A program made the translations under genes and the position numbers. A stretch of 64,000 nucleotides of DNA from Anadara kagoshimensis (lineage: Eukaryota > Mollusca > Bivalvia > Arcoida > Arcidae). This document shows positions 1 to 15,408 of this stretch, in pieces. A model generated the notes under the pieces. That model was not told where the DNA came from, ran no database searches, and worked only from the letters and a program-made list of their open reading frames with translations. The first letter of the stretch is position 1; each line of letters opens with the position of its first letter. Location: positions 40,028,916 through 40,092,915 of the forward strand of contig CM037857.1 in NCBI GenBank assembly GCA_021292105.1. Direction: 5' to 3'.

Positions 1-637
1 TATCAGGTACTACAAGCTGGCATACAAAAATCAGGACTATTGGATCCTCAAATTATAAATACTCAAACCCAAGAGAATGAATGACAGGCTCTCTGTTAGG
101 TGACAACATTTTGTCTTTTAAAGGTAAGCTTGCAGTACCATCCAAACAGCAAAATCAGAAACTTTATTCAACTTTGTTGTTGCTTTTTGTTTTTTTTATA
201 ATCTACTACATATGGTATACCATAGGTAAAGCTAATTCTAAGTATCAACAATCATTCCTCTCTCTCTACAGAATGACATGCACAGTACCATTTCTTTAAT
301 TTACAGCAATAGTTTGGATACTCAAAACTGAATACAGAAGAATTACTTAAATACAGCTACAAGTAACTTGGGTTGGAACCTCTATTGGGAAATAAGTTTT
401 AGTAAAAGTATGATAGAGTGAAACAATTGGATTCTACTCTGCACCACATGATCAAGGCCCTTTAATGTTTGTGCAATACATTTTGGAAAATGTTTACATG
501 GAGAATTTCTAGAATACTACATTTTTTGTAGGGAAATCTGAACTGATATGATTCCATATCCAATAAATTAAATGTTCTGCACAAACATTAGGGGAAATTA
601 CATAGTACAATGGCAAACCCAGCACTCAACTACTTAC
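1..637. other. Ferlin intron after exon 31, truncated by window
   Basis: Contains a MITE-C copy (458-594) and otherwise AT-rich sequence. No further ferlin exon is visible here. Confidence 0.7.
458..594. mobile_element. MITE-C copy
   Basis: ccctttaatgtttgtgc at left mirrors gcacaaacattagggg at right. The interior (ggaaaatgtttacatgg, gatatgattccatatccaat) matches 29974-30111. Confidence 0.6.
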
Positions 638-808
638 GTGCAATATGATAGCGGAATACCACATGTAGCACGATGTTTAGACAAGTAACGGTTCTCTAAA
701 TCAATAACTGTTTCACCGATGACGTCATCACTACTGATGATGTCATAGTCCTTTACTCTAACAATCAGATCTTTATGTACTGGTAACAAGGTATTTATCT
801 CAAACATC
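638..808 (-). CDS. MYOF/DYSF: Ferlin exon 31, last in window (C2F)
   Basis: 171 nt, ends with two bases of a codon. It reads [56 protein letters not shown]. Loop 3 ([10 protein letters not shown]) retains the aspartates. Acceptor AATAG, donor GTAAGT. The next exon is beyond the left edge. Confidence 0.95.
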
Positions 809-3800
809 CTATTAAGTAGAAAAAGAAAAATAATACCATTATTAAAATGACAGTTTTTCAATATTAGTACCATATTTTCTGTAAATTGATAAATTAAGTA
901 AATTCCGCAAGAATCATAATTTCATGATAAGCATTTACTTTTTTTGTGTGTAAACGAGTTATATACTGTTTATTCACACCTCCATGGCCACTGAACACTT
1001 CAGCAGAAAAATTTCATATACAATTACCTAAAATAATCTCAAAATTTATGTAAATACAAATTGTTTCCTAACTATGAAGGTACAGTATACATGTATTTCT
1101 AATTTAGGCATTACTTATATTACAAATCCTTCAAAACAGACAACTATTTTAAAGTTAAAAGTGGGTAAAATAATGGTGTTTTATGTCCCAGTCAAGAACT
1201 GTTTCAATAAAATCAAAGTAGTCAGTTCTTGAATGGTAGAGATAACAAGAGTACCTAGAGAAAACCATACTTCTTTGGCAAGTAAGCTGACAAGCTTTCT
1301 AACATTAAGATCTGACCAGTGTGAGAGCTGAAGACAGGCCATTCTACAGAATTGGGTATATATGCACATGTAGCTGTTTACTTCTTGGCATCGATCTGCA
1401 GGTAGGAATAGGTAAGACATAAGGTATGGCTCCAGTATTGTTAACCAGTATTGTTCTAGTCAAATTCACAAGTACAAAGAAGGGAATACCATTTAGTCCA
1501 ACATCTGATATTAACAGGACTGGCAAAAGAGAATTGCCCAAGATGTACCAAAAACATCCCCTGTGCCCGGAGTTAAAAGACGATGTTATTGTGGTTGTGT
1601 ACTTACTTTCCAAACACTGGTTCTATAGAGTTAGGTATATAATTGTCTCTATCACTGATCTTCTTCTTCCCTATTTGTACTTCAATATATGGATCAGCCT
1701 AGGAATTAGAAATGAAATAACATTACCATTTTTATACAATGTATTTTTACATAGATTTTTCAGGCATCAATACCAATTAGCTGTATCATGTGTATTTAGC
1801 TCCATTTTGTACCAGCATACTTGTTATAGGTCCCAGATTTCGACCCTTTAAAAACCTGTCCCATCAGGACAAACAAAATCTCAGAATTTTACCTGTCATT
1901 TTCAAGAAATATTCATAGTCTCATTAAAAATGCATTCATATTTAATAATAAAATTACTCCAAGAAAGATTTTTTTGCAATAATATTTATTACAATTCATC
2001 TTTTATTTACTAAACAATACAAAATTACAATTTTATAAAGCTGATTTTAATCCAATTTTAATCTTTTCAATTCTACTTCTGGTTTTATCGGCATGTTGTG
2101 TAAGGAAACATTGAGCATTTTTTTTTTGTTCAGAAAATGATGAAAAGCAATTTTAATGAAATAAAGAATGAAGAATGAATATTTGTTCAGAGTAAGTTAA
2201 TTTTTGTCATAATGTTTTACATCATACAGATAACACTTACAAGTCCACTTGAGTCGTTTGGTTGGAAGCCGATACCCCTGACAACGTACACTCGTACAAC
2301 ACAATCTTCTGGTGCACTGGGTGGTATGTTCTGGAAAATCTTATCTGGAATTTTCTCATTTGGATCAGGTGGTAAGGGATATACTTTGAAACTTCCCTAA
2401 AAAACAAGTAGAAATGATACAACTCATTACCACAGTGGATTCAGATGTCATGTGACTCAAGGCTAAAGCTATAAACATCATGCAACATTTTGTTTCTTTA
2501 CAGAAAATTATTTTTCAGAAATTTTCAAATACACTCAAGTTAATTTTAATTAAAATTACAGGCAAACTATAGATTTTTTATTTTTAAGTTCTGTACACAG
2601 AAGTGTTTAGGTAGGATTCAGGGAAATACTCTGATTATAAGTTTAAGACAAAATTCAATCAATGATCTGTTATTTTATTATTTTATCAATTGCTTTCTCA
2701 TAAATATGCAAGTTGAGTTGTGAAATGGTGTTTAACATCCCAGTCAAGAATATTTCACTTATATCGAGACGTCGCAAGCTATAGGGGAAATTGCAAAAAT
2801 TTTATCTGTGTGTTGCGCTGATGGCATTATACAGCAGGGTTGTTTTGCGTGCCAAGCCCATCATGACACGGGACCTCCTTTATTTTAAGTTCCCACCCGA
2901 AAGAACTGTGACTTTCATTTCGTTATGCCAAGTGCTTGGCCAAAGAACAGTCACTACCCACTGTCAAGTGTTGGGTCAGACCTGGCCGGGATTTGAACCC
3001 ACAACCTCCCACTTACGGAGCCAGCACTCTACCAACTGAGCTATCGCAGTGGTTTTTCCCATACATATGCCTTCATGCCTTTCGGAATTACTACCCAAAA
3101 AAGGAATCGGCAGTATCATGTTTTATCCATACTCCTAGGTGGACATATTTGATTTATAATTACCATATGTAATTTAAGATCTTTATAAAGTTTGTTATTT
3201 TTTTTTACCTTAAATTCACCAACAACATCACACTCCTCATCCTCTTCATCTTTTCCTCGCTGTAGTGAAAATTTGTGACAAAAATCAGAAAACTCCTTAA
3301 AACTTTCATCCTCTGTTTTCTCCAGTTCTTTCTTGTACACCTGTATTAATTGTAAAATTTATATTTTAAGTTTTATTTGTTAATTCTAAATCTTAAAACA
3401 AGTAAATTCAGTGAATTAGGATCCCCAGGAAGCAGGTTTTTGTGATATGCACTTGTGTCCAAAGGGCAATAACTTCCAGGAAAATGAGAAAATCAACTCA
3501 GCTTAGCGATACGTGCATTTCCTATCAATGTTGATGTTTTGCTCTAGGTTTCATGAAATAGTGCTTCATAGTTTTGGAAATTTTGCCCAGACAAGAATTT
3601 TCTTCGAAACGCATGGGATAAAAACCCATATGATTAACTTTCATGTGAGAAAGAAATGAGTTACTTAAAATGTTTTTTTTTTTACATCCAAGTCATACTA
3701 TATAAATCAACTTTTTTCATGCATGACTAACTTTTGTGTTTTTTCTGATGGCAAAATAGCCGTTGAAGTTTATAGTCATGAAATGGTTGTGAAAAAAGAA

Positions 3801-6800
3801 TGTGAAACTAAAACGTTACAAATAAAATTTAGCTTATAGCACTTATTCAACTTATGTCAAGCATAATCAGCTAGAATTAAAGTTACAGCAATTCATATCT
3901 CTGTGATGGGATAATTAGTAGTAAAGGCACTGGTTGTTGTTGTATCAAGACAACAGTGATGTTGGGATTTGATATTGTCTATGTGACTTGTATATTTACA
4001 AAAGCCAGCACAAACTCCTTGCTGCAGGTCTCTACTGGTTGACTCAGCATAAACTTACCTTCACTTTGTCAAGTCCCTTTTCTAAGTATTTCTGACATTT
4101 CTTACTGTTTTCTTTGCCACCAAGTGAGGCATAATACTTGGACCACCAGTCTATATCTTCATCTTGTACTACATCAACCTTAATATAAAATAAATTAATA
4201 ACATTATTATATATTATACAAGTAGTCAGACAGGGCCCATTATAATATACATTTTATTACAAATTATTATTTAATAATTATCAAAACCCAATGATTGATA
4301 AATATTCTTTAAAATCTTGGTTTTTCTTTTCCAAGCAATTATTTTTTATCATTCAGCACTATAAACACTAAGGACTTACAGCGTTAAGCTCATTCGGATT
4401 GATTTTTTTAACCTTTTAAAAATGTTTGTCAAATAAAAATTCAGCATGAGTTAATAGTTGTGTTAGATCATTAATTTGGTTATATATTTCTTATGAATGT
4501 TTTTATTTGTTTGTTTGATACTACATGAAACCAATACTATTTAAGCTGATATTTGGATACGAAATGAAAATCAAGTATAATGAAATTTGACAACATCAAA
4601 TTTATCTGTAGACAACCAACATCTAGTTTTGGTATAAACAATCTGTATTTCCATTATGTGATCATTTAAATACACTGTAAAATTTGTTACATTGCCTTTA
4701 TTAAGTAAATTTCAACCAAAAATCAAATTAGGTTTATACAATCAACTATTCAGTGCTTGTATACAAGTAACCTATCTGTAATACTGTTACATTCATATGA
4801 TACAGTCAATGAGTAAATTTCAACCCCCATGCTACATATATAAAACAAATTATTCTCAAACAAAATTACTGAAATGAAAGTACATGTAGCTTTAACTAAA
4901 TTCAAATAAATGAATCATGCATGTAAAAATACATAACTCATTACTGTCATAAACTGACCTTTATTATCTCATTTTTTTAAAACTGACATAATTTTAATAA
5001 AATAACTTTCTGTGATAAACAAGCAATGTGTTTATAATGAATGGTATATTTGAGCATCAATACATTTTCGCAATCATAATTTTCATACAAGTTTAAAGAT
5101 TGTTACTGGCCCATTTCCAGCTGAAATTTCTATATTCAAATGCATATGGACCAGGAATAACTCTAACTCTTATTATCTTTAGATTTATTGGAGATGTTAT
5201 GAAGTACAGTAAGTCATGGCAGAACCTTTAATGAGGGTCAATAAAGTTCTTTTAAAGCTTAATGGTTTAAAAACATACCTTATAACGCTAAGTTTCAATA
5301 AAATTAAATGTATAAAATTGTGAATATGCAAAAAATAGTGATGTTAAAAAATAATTAAAATCTAATCTAACTATCAAAGAAAAGTCTCATAAACATGATA
5401 AATGAGAAAATAAATTAAGTTAAAAATGTCTACTTTTTTTTTTTACTTAAGTATATAAAACATACATGTATACTAGTATGTAACCAATACACTTCCTTCA
5501 ATGTTGTACACATTATTTTCTAAAAACATAGCACTGTCGTGCTGTTGTACAGCGTAGTTGGGAAATTTGTGTTGTGGCAAGACAGAATATAGCGAAAAAT
5601 TAGGGGGGGTTCGATCTATGCATAGTCCGACGGAGGGTTTTTTTTTGGAAAAGGAAACAATGTACCAAACCATGTATTGCTGAATTAAATGGTAGAAAAT
5701 AATAATTTCATAAATATATGAAAAAGACAATCGGTAATTAAAATTTAAAAAAGTTGTACCCGATCGTTTTGTCATTTCGGAAAGAGAGAAAGTAGAGTTT
5801 TGCAGATCCTACCGTCGCTATGAGGGGGTACATTCTAGCGGTTGTATGTAACTAGATCATTTGCTGTTAATCTGGGTTTTGATTAACTGCTGATTATCAC
5901 TCACAATATTCCCGTTTCATGTTAATGGTGAAGTACAGTTGTTTTACCAGTTCCGAATTTTTACTACCGAATAATCTAAAATTTCAATCCCGTTCAATTA
6001 AAGGAATCGCAAAATAACTTTCTCAATTTGCTTCTACTTGAATGTATGGGCATTAATTGTTTAAATAATATAAACTTCAACCGCTTCCTAAATGTATGTG
6101 CAGGACAGGTCGACAGATTGTTGGTGACCTAGTTTAACGATGTAAACAAATCATGATCACGGAAATGCTTTTTTCAAGAAAACATACTACCACGTGTTTT
6201 TGAGGACAGGTGTCGATATTTTGGAATCAGTAAACATTTGTATTATTACACCACATAAATTTTATTTCCTCTGCTTGTGGATGACGTCTGCAACAGCACT
6301 TATATGAAACCCTGTTCGGAACTGGTAAAAAGACTGTATTTAAAATTTGCACACAACAACTGTACGAATTATCTCCCTTTCAGGAAAGTATTAAAATCTA
6401 ATCGATAAACAGTTTTAAAATATGACACAATTGCCTCAACATCAAAATACGGTACCATAACCTTGAAAATAAATTTAAATTTCCGTAGATTTCACGAAGA
6501 ATTAATTAAACAACCTGCCGTTGCTGTTCATTTCATAAAAAGTTATCGTCGATATGTTTTACATCGTAGGACGCCAACTTCTCGAACTACTTTTTATTGT
6601 AAACATGAGATCAGTTCGCCCAATTGCAGAAATTATTAGATGCATCCCGTCGCAATATTTTACTAGATTCCGAAATGTATTCCGAAAATTTATTCCAAAT
6701 GTGCATATTAACCAAATGCATTACCCGTCTCAGAATACATATCTCACGATAAAACAGATATATTTCTTTCACACTCATTTACCAGGCGCACTATTTCCAG

Positions 6801-9800
6801 GTGTACTCATATCTTATAATTTCATAGCAAAGAAGCTCGATATCTTGGAAGAAAGCGATAGCAACGTACACGCGTTCACTATCGTGAACGCTGTACAAAA
6901 ATTACACAAACAATCCATCTTACATCAATAAAAATGGCAAAATTTTTTTCTTCGACTAAAAAGTGAAGTGGACACAGCACTAATGGTAATATGTTTGGTC
7001 ATCAGTGTTTATTCAACAGAAAGTTAGAAATGAAAGTGTGATATCGTGAACAAGTGGGTTACTTTTAAACTGATCCATCGAGCCCCATCCCCCCACATGC
7101 TAACAATTGTCTCTATCAAATGCAACCATAGTAACACCATACAATTACCCAACACCAAAATGAAGTGATAAAAATTTTAACAAAAATTTAACATAAGACT
7201 AAGCCATGCAACAAACAAAATAATTTTTAAATCAAATATTTTCCTATATAAACACAAATGGAAAAGTTTTTCTCACATTAAGACAAGATTTTTCTTTCTA
7301 TTGTCTTATTGAAGGTAAAATGTTTTATCTCACATTGTGTTGCTATACACTTCAAGAACTTGGATAATTAGGAAAAACATTCGATTTTCTTACAAGAAAT
7401 AGCCTCACCCCACTACAGCAAGTCTATCAACTACTGCAGGAATTGGCAGTTAAGCAGAAGAAATCTGAGTTTTTAACACAAAAAATAATAAACATCTTTG
7501 CAATGAACTAGTAGAACCTTATTTTTCTTTATTTTACATCCTCCTGTTTTCATGTAATCGATCTTACAAGGGCATGGATTCATGATGTTATATTGATATT
7601 AAAGAAACATTAGCAAGAGTAGCTTCCCTTTTGTCATAAAGTAAAATGGTCATGTTTTATCATTGTTTCATGAAAATTGCATTGTGAAAAATTTTTTTAC
7701 ACTAGGCTGAACTAGTTGAAGTGCCATTGTGTTGTATTTAGTCAAAAACAAACATACTAATCCATGTCCGAATCACAATCCAGAAGCAAAGTAAATACTT
7801 TGGAACTGACAAGTTAGGTTAGACACGTGAACTTCCACTAGGAAAGTAAGCACCTCCTGTTTAGCTAGCTACACCCACCAAATATGTAATCAAAATTGTG
7901 TGAAAGAAACATGGAACTATGGGACGTCAAATATATCCAGGGCAATCCTGGACACAGAGACGTCAAACTTATCAACAATACTATGATGATCGCCATAAAA
8001 CTAGATATAATAGAATGATTTACTGCCAGCAGTTTTGGTCCAAATCTTTTAGCCTTGTGGTAGAACACTTGCTTTTAACCTGGGAGGACTCGGTTTGATC
8101 CTCAGCCAGGATACTCAGTGAGAAAGTGGATATTTCAAGGGTTTTCTCCCTCCTGCTTTGCAACTTTTTTTTTATTTTGAAAACAATTTTCTGAAGACTA
8201 ATGATGACAAATATTTGCTAAATGAGGCTGATAATTTTGTCAACATACTCTAGTCTCTTATGCAGGAAAGTCTACCAGTAACCAATGAATTAGACAGTTG
8301 CCAATGTCAACAGGAAAACAAACATCAAACATAACATATTTTGCATTAAAAAACCCCACAAAACTGTATATGAAAATCTCAAATTTGTCAGGTGCTGTTA
8401 AATGAAACATAAACAAATGGTGCAGTAGAGAGAGAAAAATCAAGTAGTCAATGTTCTCAAACAAACCTCTTCTGATGACTCAGATTTTTTTTTAAACCAA
8501 TCAAATCCAGGTATTTCCAACTGCGGAAATCTGGGTTTTATTGAGCCCACAGATGACGTCTTTATCAGAACAATGGAAAAAGATATAATGTTTTATAATA
8601 TAAGTATTAACAAAATCTTAAACATTTAATGATAATATGCCATTTTTGTGATTGTGTATGTCGTATTTATACACTTAGTAACTTTTGTCTAGCTTGAAAA
8701 GAGTGGAGCATTGTAGAAATGCCATTTTTATCATCATAATCATAATCATTGACAAGTGTACAATTTTGTCAACTTTTTTTTATCCAAAAAGTGATTGGGA
8801 GATGACACTTTAGATTGACCATGGCACATACCACAAAGTTGCTACAGAAAATGGAGGAAAATGACCTTGACCTTGAAACTAATTCAATGAACATCTCCAA
8901 ACAGTTACCAACAAAGATGAGTAACCTTTTCCATAATTCTTTTTTAGAACCAGATTCAATCTTAATTCAATTTTATTTTGACCGATTTTTTTTATTGTGT
9001 CCATTTTATTGCACATTCCTTGAAGCCATGGCAAAAATAAACCTAAACATTTACACAATAACAAGCAATTCAATGAAAACAGAGGGTTATTATTTTTTTA
9101 ATACAATACAATCTCAAGCTATTTGTAACAAATTTTTGTGCGGTAGTTAATTTTCGGGCATTAATGGCAAGTTTGGAAACTGAATTTAAACATGACATAT
9201 CAATTAACATGCACATTGACTGACTGACATAACACATCTATTCTCAACATAATATAGTTACCATTTCACTAATTGGTAGGAGATGTGATTCCTTAAAATG
9301 ACACAGATATAATGGTTGAAATATCAAAGCAAAAACAGTACATGTCAAAAAACCTCATGATGTATCATCAAAATAATACATATTTTTAAAGCTCACTCTA
9401 AAAACCTAATTATTAAAATAAAAAGCAAAATTTTCTCAAATTTTACCAGCAGTTATACAGATCAATCCCATAGAAAAATAAAAGTTTAGCATAGTTCCAT
9501 CAGCAGGCTGCACCCAAAGGAGATACCTCTAAATTACCATATTCAATTCAATAACTATACTGCTGTACAAAGGAGTAGATACCTTCAAAGTACCGTATTC
9601 AATCCAATAAGTATGCAGGGTGTTTGACAAAGTAATTTTTTGGGGCTGTTTTTACAGATTAATTCATAGAATTAGAAGTATTTAAGTAACAAATAATTCA
9701 TATTTTGAGCAGTCAATGATTAAAGCTGACAAAAATAGATATGATTTAAGATGAGAATCTGAAGTTTCATCTCACAATCTTTTTTTTAAACAAAACAGAA

Positions 9801-12800
9801 ACTACATTTTTTGTGATCTTTGTAGTTATACAATAGCAGTGAATTTTTTAATGTAATTTTGTATTTTGTATTTTTTAAATAGCTACTAATTATAACATTT
9901 TTAGATAAAAAAAATTATCTATTACAATGCAGTCATGTGCCACTTTTTAATCTTTAATAAATAATACAGTCAAACCTGTCTATAAAGGCCAACCAAGGGG
10001 AAACAATGAAAGTGGCCTTTACCAGCAATTGGCCTTTATATACAGGTAAAAATAATATGAATAAAGAACAATTGGGAAAAAATTCTACTGGCCTTTAAAA
10101 ACAGGTGGCTGTTATATAGAGGTGGTCTTTAAGACAGGTTGGACTGTAAATAATATAATCTAAATTTTTCACAAACATAGAACATGGAAAGTGGGTTAGA
10201 CCTGGATAGAATACGGTATTATAACCATTATGCTACATACAGACTATTATATATATATATATACACAATGCTGAGATAAAGAACAGGCCTATGATACCCA
10301 TCACCTTTATCTGACTGAGATCGGTGGTAACATAGTCACCTTTCCAAGGACAGTGGTTAGTTTGGATCCCACAGCCGCTTTGGCCTTGGACAAAACATTC
10401 TGGACATACATACATACACCATTGATATTAGTAGTAGAAATGTTAAAATAAAATCCATGGTCAAAATGTTAGTTTATATTCATAAGTTACAGTAAAACCT
10501 CATTATAATGTCCTGTCTTGATCACTGCGACACCTTGTTTACAGTTTTAAAAACCCAAATTTTTAGTTTGTCTTTGCCATTCTGTATGTTGTAGGTATTA
10601 TTGGAACAATCTTGACTGGGACATACCACATCATTTAACCAATTAACTTTAAAATGACTGAATTAAAGGTGATGGCAAAACAAAGTTTTACAGTAGACAG
10701 TAGTAGATACAGTAATATCAGAGTATAAAATCAGTCAAATAGATGGACACCCAGACAATTTTTCCACAATCATTCTCAAATTCACAAACTAAGATTTTCC
10801 TTAACTTAAATCTGGTAAATTTGAAACCATGATAATTTTGTTAATCATTCTAGAATAAACAATAAAACAGTCCTTAATCTATGTTGGAAATAAACAAGAA
10901 AAAAGCTAATCTTGTGTTACAAGGTGAATCAAATTTCATAACATTTCGTGAGGAAATGTGAATCTGAACTTCTTCATGTCGAATATATGACAAATGTGTG
11001 TGTCTAGTATGTGAGGGAAGGATATTGTGTGTGTGTCTAGGATGTGATATATATCTGAGGGAGGAATGTTCATGCTCTTTATGTGTTATCTAATGCAACA
11101 ATCAGAATTACCTCATCTTTGACTGTATCCACTGGCATATCAATAACATGTTCTCCTCCTGGTCCATTACCAACAATACCTGTCAAAATAGTAATAACAC
11201 AATAGCCATACATATAGATAAACTGCTTAACTTACAAAAATAATAAAAACATTCAGTAAGAAGTATAATATACATTTAGAGACCATTATTGCAGTGTCTT
11301 TAGGTGTCCTGAACATTGTTTGGTCACTAATGAGCCACTGCTTGGGCACATAATATAACACAAACATTGTATTTGGGTATTGCATTAAAGCAAATCTTTG
11401 TATCATGGAAAAAAATATCTAATTTAAACAATGTCCACATAAGTACATGTATCCATTCTTGTAAGTTGTAAGTTGAGTAATGAGATTTTACATCCCAGTC
11501 AAGAATATTTCACTTATATTGAGAGGTCACCAGCTAAAGGTGAAGGTGCAGAAATTTTGCTTGTGCATTGCACTGATGGCATTATACAAAAGGGTTCTTT
11601 ATCGTGCCACACCTTTGATGTTTTATTTTTACCACTTTATTCACAAAATAGGCAAAGACAGAGCAACTATCTTTGAAGTAAGTTGAAAGTTGAGTTGAGT
11701 AATGGGGTTCTACGTCCCAGTCAAGAATATTTCATTTATATTGAGACATCACCAGCTATAGGCAGAGGTGCAGAAATTTTGCCTGTGCATTCCACTGATG
11801 TCATTATAAAGCAGGGTTCTCTTTCATGCCACACCTGCTGTGACACAGGACCTTGGCGACAGAACAGTCACTATCCACTTTCAAGTCTTGGGTCACACCG
11901 GTCAGGGTTCAAACCCACAATCTCCCACTTATGGAGCGAGCACTCTACAAACTGAGCTAACGCAGTGGTACCTGGTTACTTCATTAGATGCCACATTATA
12001 GTTTATTGACTTAAATATATACAACTGATACAGTTTTATCTATATCATAATGATACTGTCACAGCTGGAACCTTATCAAACTGATAAATTGTGAAAAATA
12101 CTTTAAATGTAGAACCATAAAATACACCAATAAGCTACCAGGGAGCAACATAACTGATGTGAACATTCTTCAACCTTTACAGATTTTATAAGCTTTTAAA
12201 ATATAGAGACATTTGACCAAGCAATTAAGGTAAAAAAGACTCATGAATCAAGGGCTGTGGGTTTGAGTCTCAATTGGCCAGGTGGTAAGGTAAACAAGAG
12301 TCGTGCCCTTGTGGGTTAGAGCCCATTCTGATAAGGTCAAAATAAAATTAAGGTCAATATATCTATCTATGTGAAAGTGGCAAGTAAAAAAAAACTTTTG
12401 TTATTGTTTATTGTTCAAAAGAAATAAATAAATTCTAGGATACTACTGGTATGCACAGAAAAAGCAACATTGACCTGTCTACTTGAGCTTTAATTTAAAA
12501 TATTTATTATGGACCAAATACATTTATGTATATATAGGGAACATCAGCATTTATTTTTTCTACATAATAATAAACACATTCAATGTGTATGTAGTACCGT
12601 ACCTGCCAATCTTAACACTTTGCATGTATTGTGTGGATCACCATATGACTATAACTAATGAAAGGTCAAGCAGACAGGTCAATGTTGTTTGCCTATACTA
12701 TATACATGTATAAAGTTGTTTGTTTTACCAGTTAGTTGATGAATATTGTGCATCAGTGATTTTTCAGGTATTTGTGACAAAATATAATTTCATTAATCTT

Positions 12801-15352
12801 ACTAAAGATTAAGGATTAATCTTCAAACAAAATCATGTAGTGTGTGTTTTGTGCAAATGTTTCTTTTGTAAATCATGTACAAGTACACACTTCTTTTGAA
12901 ACACACTGGCAATTACAACATTTAGAGCCACAGTTTTCACAGGTACAGGTGTCCATTATACAGGTACAGAATCAATAAGAAGATGCCAATAACAAGAAAA
13001 TAGCCATGTATAAAATGCAGTATTATCCTACCATGATGAGGCCCATTAGGTTTGGGAGGCTAACGCTTCACTGCAGTTGCCTCTTAAACTCATGGAACAG
13101 ATAACTGGTTAAAAACATGTCTTTATTATATTCACAAACAAACACTGTATGTACCCTCACTTTCTTTGGGGGACACTTCTCCACAATACTACATGCATCT
13201 ATGACTTGCCCCTTATCCCCAAAATAATACTCCAAACTAGGCTAAAGCTATGACTTGTACTATCACCAGCAATATGTACGTCAGTCAACTGTCAGAGCAA
13301 GCATGGTCAAAAGATATGATGAAGTAAGACAACCAAATACAGTGAATTAAAGCCCCAATAGTTCTACTTGTTGTTATTTCAAATTCAATGGCTGAAACTC
13401 CTTCGAAAACTGGAACTTAAAAATCAAAATGCATTTGGTCATCAAAGTTTCATTTTATATTTTCAGATACAGATAACAGTGCAATGACATATTTTTAAGT
13501 TTTAAGCATACATTATCTTACAACTATCTTTCATAGAAAAGCAAATACCCCTTTATTGAATATCAGATCAATCACTTTTTTAAAGTAAAGTAAACCTCAT
13601 GACCTCTACTAGGGCAGGTTATATTGTGAAAATATTTGGTTAACAATATGAGTGGTATTGTCCTGGCAAATGGTTTCCTCTACTATCCGTAAACTGGACC
13701 CCTCCCCCACACAAGATATCGGTGAAAGTGTTCCGACTGCAGCATATAATACCACTGCTCCAATCCATAACCTTACTTCTCTCTCTTTCTCTCTCATAAG
13801 CCAATATTACAATGCTGCAGTCAATGTGACACTGTAATGAACCAGATTAAAAGTGATGCCCCACCTCTTATCTTTTACAACTTGCTGCAAATCTCATTTC
13901 ATATTCTTCAAAATGCATATTATTTAATTGTCCCCATTTACAGTATTTTAACATAAGGTTCAGACATTTGATTTTGTAATATCTCTCATCTGTAAACAAC
14001 AAAACGAAACAATTATTTCTTTAGCTTAACACATGCAAATGAAAATTCAAACTCAGAATATGCAATAAAACAATTTTACAGGCAACAAATGTTACTATGG
14101 TAACAAGGAAAACTTGCTTAAGCTTATTACAAACAGACTAGCCAAACTGAAGAAAAATATAAAATTGTGCTTAGAGTGATATAAAAATAATAACATTGCC
14201 ATGGTGATATTATTGCACCCAGATCTAATGTTGAAATAAAAATAAACATAATTTAAAATGTATGCTGAATAATTAAAATATAAATGAAAACAACAATGCT
14301 GTGGCAATTAAAATAAAAGTTTGTGCTGATAAATACTGAATTAGCTTATCCCATCTATATGTTCATTATTTTGTAAAATAGGAATATGTCTATAATAATA
14401 ATTATTATTATTATACCTCATAAACTTTAGTTTCTACTGAAAACCATTGTAACTACTCTAGGCCATATAATTGTATATAAGTCCCGAGCTCCAGGCAGTG
14501 TTATATAAATTATTATTTTGAGGTGAACCAGTACACATACGTCACAGTTGAAGACATACTGCAGTGGACTATTGTCAAAAGTATCATGGTAGAGTAAGTA
14601 CAATGTACCGGTATTTGACCAAACAAATGTGGACCAAATTGCACCCGAAAGGTTCTATTTTGAAAGATAAATCACAATGTTTGTGCCATTTACCAGGTTC
14701 TTTAACCTGGGTACATGCAAATTGACACATCTCATAAGTCATTAGGAGGCTTCAGAAGCAGAAAGGTCTAAAGTGCTTGCTTACAAATGGAAGTGCCTTT
14801 CACAACATATGTTCCAATCCCACTTTGGGCAGATTATAGTGAGAAAGTTTGTTGCTTCATTTGTTTTCTCCAAGAACTCCAATTTCCTCATAATCATATG
14901 TAATCCTCTGGTCATTATGGTTCTTAAACTAGGTATACTTTTAACTATACAATTATCAACTCACTTCAGACCTTAATAACATAATCAGAGAGAGAAGGGA
15001 CACTTTATAATGATCTAATATTCAGCAGCAAACAGATTTATTTTACAATAATTGATACATTTGCTAATCCAATTATTCAGAAAGCATGATAAGGTTTCAA
15101 TGTTTGTATAATGTATTTCAAACAAAAAGAGAACCAAAAAGTAAAGTTGTTATTTGTGTTTCAAACAGGGGCATGTGAAATGAAATTATTGGGGTAGTGC
15201 TGTGTTAAAAGTTTAGTGATGTATTGAATGTTAAAAAAATACAGTTGATATAGTGATAAAAGGTGCAAGTCAAATAAAAAAATCTTTATTAACTTGGGAC
15301 TTATTCAAAGGTCAAGGTCACTTATTTTCTGTCCTCTGTAACAGTGTCTGCA

Positions 15353-15408
<56 letters not shown>

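Larger units (their letters stand above)
4179..11111. other. Ferlin intron 26-27 (6.9 kb)
   Basis: Holds the CpG-rich island (5460-6950), a dispersed repeat R39 copy (7735-7875), a SINE-like head (8050-8165), MITE-A (9967-10146) and a short (TA)n near 10243. The rest, including the 111-codon frame near 8815, is plain AT-rich sequence. Confidence 0.75.

Noticed and set aside
720..727. Perfect CRE (TGACGTCA) as a regulatory site
   Set aside because: It lies inside conserved coding sequence of ferlin exon 31 (SSDDVIG region) and is explained by the codons.
1344..1851. Open frames on both strands near ferlin exon 30
   Set aside because: They run through the exon in wrong frames or through SINE-tail sequence; only 1607-1698 in the ferlin frame is supported.
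3020..3053. tRNA gene (and similar at 11940 and 56360)
   Set aside because: Only A and B boxes remain; stems do not pair as a tRNA and the sequence continues into a SINE body and tail.
8815..9150. 111-codon plus-strand frame
   Set aside because: AT-rich sequence with low-complexity translation, no CpG shift, no splice or polyadenylation context.
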